Both the position numbers and the translations under genes were made by a program. From JAADHY01 sp964428935 (GTDB lineage Bacteria > Planctomycetota > Planctomycetia > Planctomycetales > Planctomycetaceae): a DNA stretch of 8,490 nucleotides. A model generated the notes under the pieces. That model ran no database searches. It was not told where the DNA came from and worked only from the letters and a program-made list of their open reading frames with translations. The DNA lies in NCBI GenBank assembly GCA_964428935.1, contig CAYSAG010000222.1, positions 1 to 8,490 on the forward strand, given 5' to 3'. Positions 4,873 to 8,490 of the stretch are shown here, in pieces. Position 1 is the first letter of the stretch, and each line of letters opens with the position of its first letter.

Positions 4873-7800
4873 GTGAACGCAAGACGTACGTTCGCTTTGT
4901 CTGAGCGGCTGCGCTGGGTTTGGTGCGTGGTCGCGGTCTGCGGACTGTGTTTGGCGTGGAGTGCGGGGACGTGGGCGGCGGACGAGCCGGTGACCCGGTC
5001 CTACACGCTCAAGAATCGACGTCCCAGCGAGGTCCAGAAAATCTTGGAAGACATTCTGAAAGGGACCACGCCGCGTCCGCTGGTCGCCAGCGACGACAGC
5101 AGCGGCACGCTGATTGTGCACGCAACCGAACGGATTCACCGGTTGGTGGAAGAAGTTTTGAAGAACGTCGACGCTCCGCGTCCGGCGTCGGGCGACCAGC
5201 CGCAGCGCGTTTCGCGAATCTACACCTGCCCGCCGAAGAAGCTGACCGAAGTGACGGCGGCGCTGCGTCGCCAGTTCCCCAACGCGGGCGTCGCGCCGGT
5301 GCTCGACACGTCGCAGCTGGTCGTACTGGCGACACCGGCCGAGCAGGACCTGATTGCCAAGACGCTGCGGCAGCTGATCGGCTCGACGCCCACGGGCGGC
5401 TCCGCGACCTCCGCCGGCAGCTCGTCGTCGCCGGTCAGCCGGGTCGTCTTGCTCCGTCAGGAAACGGTGGACCGAGTGCGGCAAGTCCTGACCGACCTGT
5501 TCGGCCAGCGGCTCCGTTCCGTTCCCGGTCGCAACGACACGTACCAGTTCACCAACTCAAAGGGCCTCCGTGCGGAAGTCGAGTTGGACTACACGCACCG
5601 AGCGGTGCGGGTGCGCGGAAACCGGAAGCTGGTGGAGCAGTTCGTGCGGCTGGTCCAACTGATTGACCAGCCCGCTTCCGAACCGGGAATGAAGGTCCGC
5701 ATTTTGCCGGTGCGTCGAGCGAACCCGGAACGGTTACGGGAAGCGGTCGAGCTGTACCGGTCGGCCATGCCGGTGCAGGACCTGGAGTCGAGGCAGCCGT
5801 CCGGCTCGCGTCCGACCGACCGGTCGTCCACCGGTGGGGAAAGCGGGAAGAACGAGGCCTCGCCCGGACAGCAGGCGAAACCGCCCGGGCAAGGCGCGCT
5901 GGGTCCGACGCGGAGCACACTTCAGCCGGTCGGCTTTTTCCAGGAGGAAGGTGCGGCAGGCCAGGCCGGCGAACAACAGCCCGGCGAGCAGGAAACCGAG
6001 GCCGAAGAGGAAGCCATGCGGCAGCCGGTTTCGACCGTGGACATCGAAGCCTTGCCGGACCTGGACGTGCTCATCCTGCGCGGCCGTGAGGCCGACGTCG
6101 AGGAACTGACTCGAATCATCGAAGAAATCGAGCGGTTGAGCGTCGAGAAGCAGCCGCAGATTGACATTGTCTACCTGAAGCACGTTCGGTGCGACTCGCT
6201 GGCCCGACTGATTCAGCAGGTGCAGGACGCGTGGCTGGGCGGACGGCAGGGACGCGTCGTCCTGGTTCCTCTGGTCAAGCCCAATGCCCTGCTGTTGATC
6301 GGCTGGGGCGAGGCCATGGAGGCGATCAAGACGTTGATCGGCAAACTGGACCAGCCGGTTCAGCCGTCGACGCAGTTCAAGGTCTTCCGTCTGAAGCACG
6401 CCCCGGTCGCCAGCGCCCAAGCGACCATTTCGCAGTTTTTCGCTAACCGAGGCGGGCTGGGGCCGCAGGTCCGTCTGGTGCCCGACCCACGCACCAATTC
6501 GCTGCTGGTCGAGGCCGCGCCCCGCGACATGCAAGAGGTCGCTCTGCTGATTCAGCAGCTGGACGTCAACCAGTCCCAGGCCGTCATGCAGACTCGCATT
6601 TTCCGACTGAAGAACACGTTGGCCGCCAACACGGCGCAGACCATTCAAGCGGCCATTCAGGCGGCAGCCGGCGGTCAGCCGGCGCAGAAAGCGGCGGTGT
6701 TGGAGCTGCTGACGGTCGACGCGGAGGGACGCAAGTTGGTGAAGTCGGGGCTGTTGTCGGACGTTCGCATCGTCCCGGACGTGCGAACCAACTCGCTGAT
6801 CGTCACCGGACCGCCAGACAGCATGTCGCTGATTGAGTCCTTGATCAACGAACTGGACGGCCGGCCGGCTGCGACGGCCCAAATCAAAGTCTTTCGCATT
6901 CTCAACGGCGATGCCACGGCCATGGTTCGAATTCTGCAGACATTGTTGCCCACGCAGGGCGGAGCGTCTGCGGTGCCTCAACTGCCGGTCTCGCCCGAAG
7001 AAGAAGCCATTGTTCCGTTGCGGTTCGCGGTCGACGTGCGAACCAACAGCATCATTGCCACGGGTTCGGCCGGCGACTTGGAAATCATCGAAGCCTTGCT
7101 GCTGCGGCTGGACGAAGCCGACGTGCTGCAGCGAAAAAACACCGTCTACCGACTAAAAAACGCTCCAGCCAATGAGGTGGCTCGAGCGTTGAGCGATTTC
7201 TTGCGGAGCGAGCGGGCCGTTCTGCAAGCCGCGCCGGGAGCGGAAAGCCCTTTCCTGCAAATCGAGCGGGAAGTGGTGGTCGTGCCGGAACCGGTGAGCA
7301 ATTCGTTGATCATCAGTGCCACGCCGGAGTACTTCGATCGAATCATGAAGTTGATCGAGGACCTGGACGCCGCGCCGCCCCAGGTCCTCATTCAAGTGCT
7401 GATTGCAGAGGTGGCGTTGGGCGACGCAGACGAGTTCGGCGTCGAAGCCGGCATTCAGGACTCGGTGCTGTTCAACCGGAGCACGTTGAGCAACATTCAA
7501 ACCATTACTCGGATCATTTCGACGCCCAGCGGGCAGATTAGTAGCGAGGAGATTGTGTCTCAAGAAGGCAACCCGGGCTTCAACTTCGTCAATGGCGACT
7601 TGGGGAACAACGTGGCGCGCAGCCCGGGCAGTTTGGGAGGGCAGGCCGTCACGCAGTTGGGTGTCGGCCGGCTCAACAGCGAGTTGGGCTACGGCGGCTT
7701 GGTCCTGTCGCTCAGCAATGAAAGCATCAGCGTGCTGATTCGGGCTCTGCAGGACCACCGCCGCGTCGACATCCTCAGCCGACCCCAAATCATGACCCTG

Positions 7801-8490
7801 GACAACCAGCCGGCGTTCATTCAGGTTGGCGAGCGGGTTCCGCGAATCATTGGGACGTCGGTCAACCAGGTCGGGCAGGTCAACCAGATTTCGCTGGAAA
7901 ACGTCGGGTTGATTTTGGGCGTCACGCCGCGAATCAGCCCGGACGGAATGGTTGTCATGGAAATCGACGCCGAGAAGTCGGACTTGGGCACCGAGGCGGA
8001 AGGCATTCCGGTGTCGGTGTCGGCCAGCGGAAACGTCATTCGTTCGCCCCGGGTCAACATTACCATGGCTCAAACGACCGTCAGTGCCATGGACGGCCAG
8101 ACGGTCATCATTGGCGGACTGATTACGAAGCGGCGAAGCGACATTTCGCGTCGCGTTCCGTGGTTGTCGGACCTGCCGGTGCTCGGGCCGTTGTTCCGCT
8201 TTGACAGCGAAATTGCTGAGCGCACGGAGCTGCTGATTTTCCTCACGCCGCACGTGATTCGGTCTCAGGAGGACGCCGAACGGCTGAAGCAGGTCGAAGC
8301 GGCGCGAATGAGCTGGGTTGCGTCGGACGTGCACGAACTGACGGGCTGGAACGATTTTTGCCAACCGGGAACGTGTCCTTACTGCGACGGGCAAGTGCCG
8401 GTCTTCTTCCCGGACTTGGACCCGACCGGCTCGGCGCCGGAAAACCAGACTGCGCCGCCACCGGCCCCCAGCCCGCCCCAGGGCGCGCAG
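4873..8490 (+). CDS. Giant multi-N-domain secretin, GspD/PulD superfamily (3' end outside window)
   Basis: At least 1,206 residues, open at the window edge; classical GspD is about 650-700. Secretins form outer-membrane channels for type II/III secretion, pili and phage. A signal peptide (arginines at 4, 5, 12 and 14; hydrophobic core 15-31) is probably cut after A35, with no lipobox. About nine N1/NolW-like repeats follow: 43-102, 113-170, 188-267, 273-422 (split by a disordered insert at 302-387), 430-495, 500-566, 572-663, 669-748 and 755-832. The secretin domain (837-1130) opens with VLIQVLIAEV (838-847) and contains ILSRPQIMTLDNQPAFIQVG (967-986), the VPWLSDLPVLGPLF block (1095-1108) and LLIFLTPHVI (1120-1129), all family hallmarks. 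A canonical N0 domain is not visible. After the barrel come C1163-x4-C1168-x2-C1171 and a Pro/Gln-rich tail. The family is certain. The partner system is unknown, since no gspC, gspE or pilus genes are near. The GTG start is set by GGAG eight bases upstream. Confidence 0.93.
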   Translation, partial: MNARRTFALSERLRWVWCVVAVCGLCLAWSAGTWAADEPVTRSYTLKNRRPSEVQKILEDILKGTTPRPLVASDDSSGTLIVHATERIHRLVEEVLKNVDAPRPASGDQPQRVSRIYTCPPKKLTEVTAALRRQFPNAGVAPVLDTSQLVVLATPAEQDLIAKTLRQLIGSTPTGGSATSAGSSSSPVSRVVLLRQETVDRVRQVLTDLFGQRLRSVPGRNDTYQFTNSKGLRAEVELDYTHRAVRVRGNRKLVEQFVRLVQLIDQPASEPGMKVRILPVRRANPERLREAVELYRSAMPVQDLESRQPSGSRPTDRSSTGGESGKNEASPGQQAKPPGQGALGPTRSTLQPVGFFQEEGAAGQAGEQQPGEQETEAEEEAMRQPVSTVDIEALPDLDVLILRGREADVEELTRIIEEIERLSVEKQPQIDIVYLKHVRCDSLARLIQQVQDAWLGGRQGRVVLVPLVKPNALLLIGWGEAMEAIKTLIGKLDQPVQPSTQFKVFRLKHAPVASAQATISQFFANRGGLGPQVRLVPDPRTNSLLVEAAPRDMQEVALLIQQLDVNQSQAVMQTRIFRLKNTLAANTAQTIQAAIQAAAGGQPAQKAAVLELLTVDAEGRKLVKSGLLSDVRIVPDVRTNSLIVTGPPDSMSLIESLINELDGRPAATAQIKVFRILNGDATAMVRILQTLLPTQGGASAVPQLPVSPEEEAIVPLRFAVDVRTNSIIATGSAGDLEIIEALLLRLDEADVLQRKNTVYRLKNAPANEVARALSDFLRSERAVLQAAPGAESPFLQIEREVVVVPEPVSNSLIISATPEYFDRIMKLIEDLDAAPPQVLIQVLIAEVALGDADEFGVEAGIQDSVLFNRSTLSNIQTITRIISTPSGQISSEEIVSQEGNPGFNFVNGDLGNNVARSPGSLGGQAVTQLGVGRLNSELGYGGLVLSLSNESISVLIRALQDHRRVDILSRPQIMTLDNQPAFIQVGERVPRIIGTSVNQVGQVNQISLENVGLILGVTPRISPDGMVVMEIDAEKSDLGTEAEGIPVSVSASGNVIRSPRVNITMAQTTVSAMDGQTVIIGGLITKRRSDISRRVPWLSDLPVLGPLFRFDSEIAERTELLIFLTPHVIRSQEDAERLKQVEAARMSWVASDVHELTGWNDFCQPGTCPYCDGQVPVFFPDLDPTGSAPENQTAPPPAPSPPQGAQ
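4999..7368 (+). repeat. Nine N1/NolW-like domain repeats of the secretin (residues 43-832)
   Basis: Each unit of about 60-90 residues has the same plan: a strand such as FRLKN or YRLKN, a helix, a variable loop, a strand ending in the signature [VI]xPDxRTNSLIV, and a second helix ending in LD. The signature is clear in units six to nine (VPDPRTNSLLV 536-546, VPDVRTNSLIV 634-644, VDVRTNSII 720-728, VPEPVSNSLII 804-814) and decays towards the N-terminus (DSSGTLIV 75-82, DTSQLVVL 145-152). Units seven and eight share the exact bases GACGTGCGAACCAAC at 6778-6792 and 7033-7047, 255 bases (85 codons) apart. Confidence 0.75.
5776..6033 (+). other. Disordered insert inside N-repeat four of the secretin (residues 302-387)
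   Basis: The segment is rich in Gly, Gln, Glu, Pro and Ser with few hydrophobic residues, and it ends in an acidic stretch (about 370-381). It interrupts the fourth repeat between its first helix and its second strand. In N-domains this is the loop position, so the domain can still fold; the insert would project from the side of the ring. Confidence 0.6.
7381..8262 (+). other. Secretin barrel domain (residues 837-1130)
   Basis: This is the membrane-inserting module. It includes the N-terminal strand block (838-847), the central lip/gate region with a Gly/Asn/Ser-rich segment (about 880-945), the highly conserved SRPQ...DNQPA...VGERVP block (969-990), the NVGLILGVTPRIS block (about 1012-1026), the GQTVIIGGL strand (about 1075-1083) and the closing PWLSDLP...FLTPHVI region. 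No key block is missing, so the channel should be functional. Confidence 0.88.

Noticed and set aside
4808..4876. A 22-codon open frame from a GTG at 4808, whose TGA overlaps the secretin GTG (GTGA)
   Set aside because: The overlap looks like translational coupling, but there is no Shine-Dalgarno before 4808 and any GTG followed by A gives such an overlap. It remains a remote possibility as a leader peptide.
4924..4950. Cysteines in the secretin signal peptide (residues 18, 23 and 26) as a lipoprotein lipobox
   Set aside because: None has Gly, Ala or Ser at the preceding position, and a better signal-peptidase I site lies at T33-W34-A35.
5734..8394. Two long minus-strand open frames (5734-6981 and 7153-8394) opposite the secretin
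   Set aside because: Both are Arg/Gln/Asp-rich antisense shadows of a gene whose plus-strand frame matches a well-known family throughout.

Overview
The window looks like chromosomal DNA from a GC-rich planctomycete, probably Pirellulales-like. The evidence is indirect: an exported barrel protein of a type common in that phylum, a very long secretin with many extra N-domains, large non-coding gaps between lone genes, and Shine-Dalgarno-led starts including a GTG. Nothing here fixes a genus.

Layout, left to right. Positions 1-39 hold only the first 13 codons of a minus-strand gene that begins like a signal peptide. A 638-base non-coding gap follows, carrying a small cluster of hairpins. Positions 678-2402 (minus) encode a 574-residue exported protein with an apparently complete (beta/alpha)8 barrel, a middle alpha/beta domain and a C-terminal beta domain; it looks like an uncharacterised glycoside-hydrolase-like enzyme. 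Between it and the next gene lies a 1,384-base divergent region with no convincing gene, one perfect 8-bp inverted repeat and only weak promoter candidates. Positions 3787-4542 (plus) encode a PlsC-type acyltransferase. A 330-base spacer then holds a striking series of hairpins, a good sigma70-like promoter and a pyrimidine-rich leader. Positions 4873-8490 (plus, running off the window) encode at least 1,206 residues of a GspD/PulD-superfamily secretin.

The secretin is the most interesting object. Ahead of the barrel-forming domain I count about nine tandem N1/NolW-like repeats, where a classical GspD has N0 plus three. It has no recognisable N0, a long disordered insert splits the fourth repeat, and a cysteine motif plus a proline-rich tail follow the secretin domain. 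If it assembles as other secretins do, its periplasmic channel would be unusually long, or it would form a different multi-ring envelope structure.

No other secretion-system gene is visible, and each complete gene appears to have its own upstream region, so I do not see an operon. The acyltransferase (membrane lipid synthesis), the secretin (outer membrane or periplasm) and the exported barrel protein share only a link to the cell envelope. About 28 percent of the window is non-coding.
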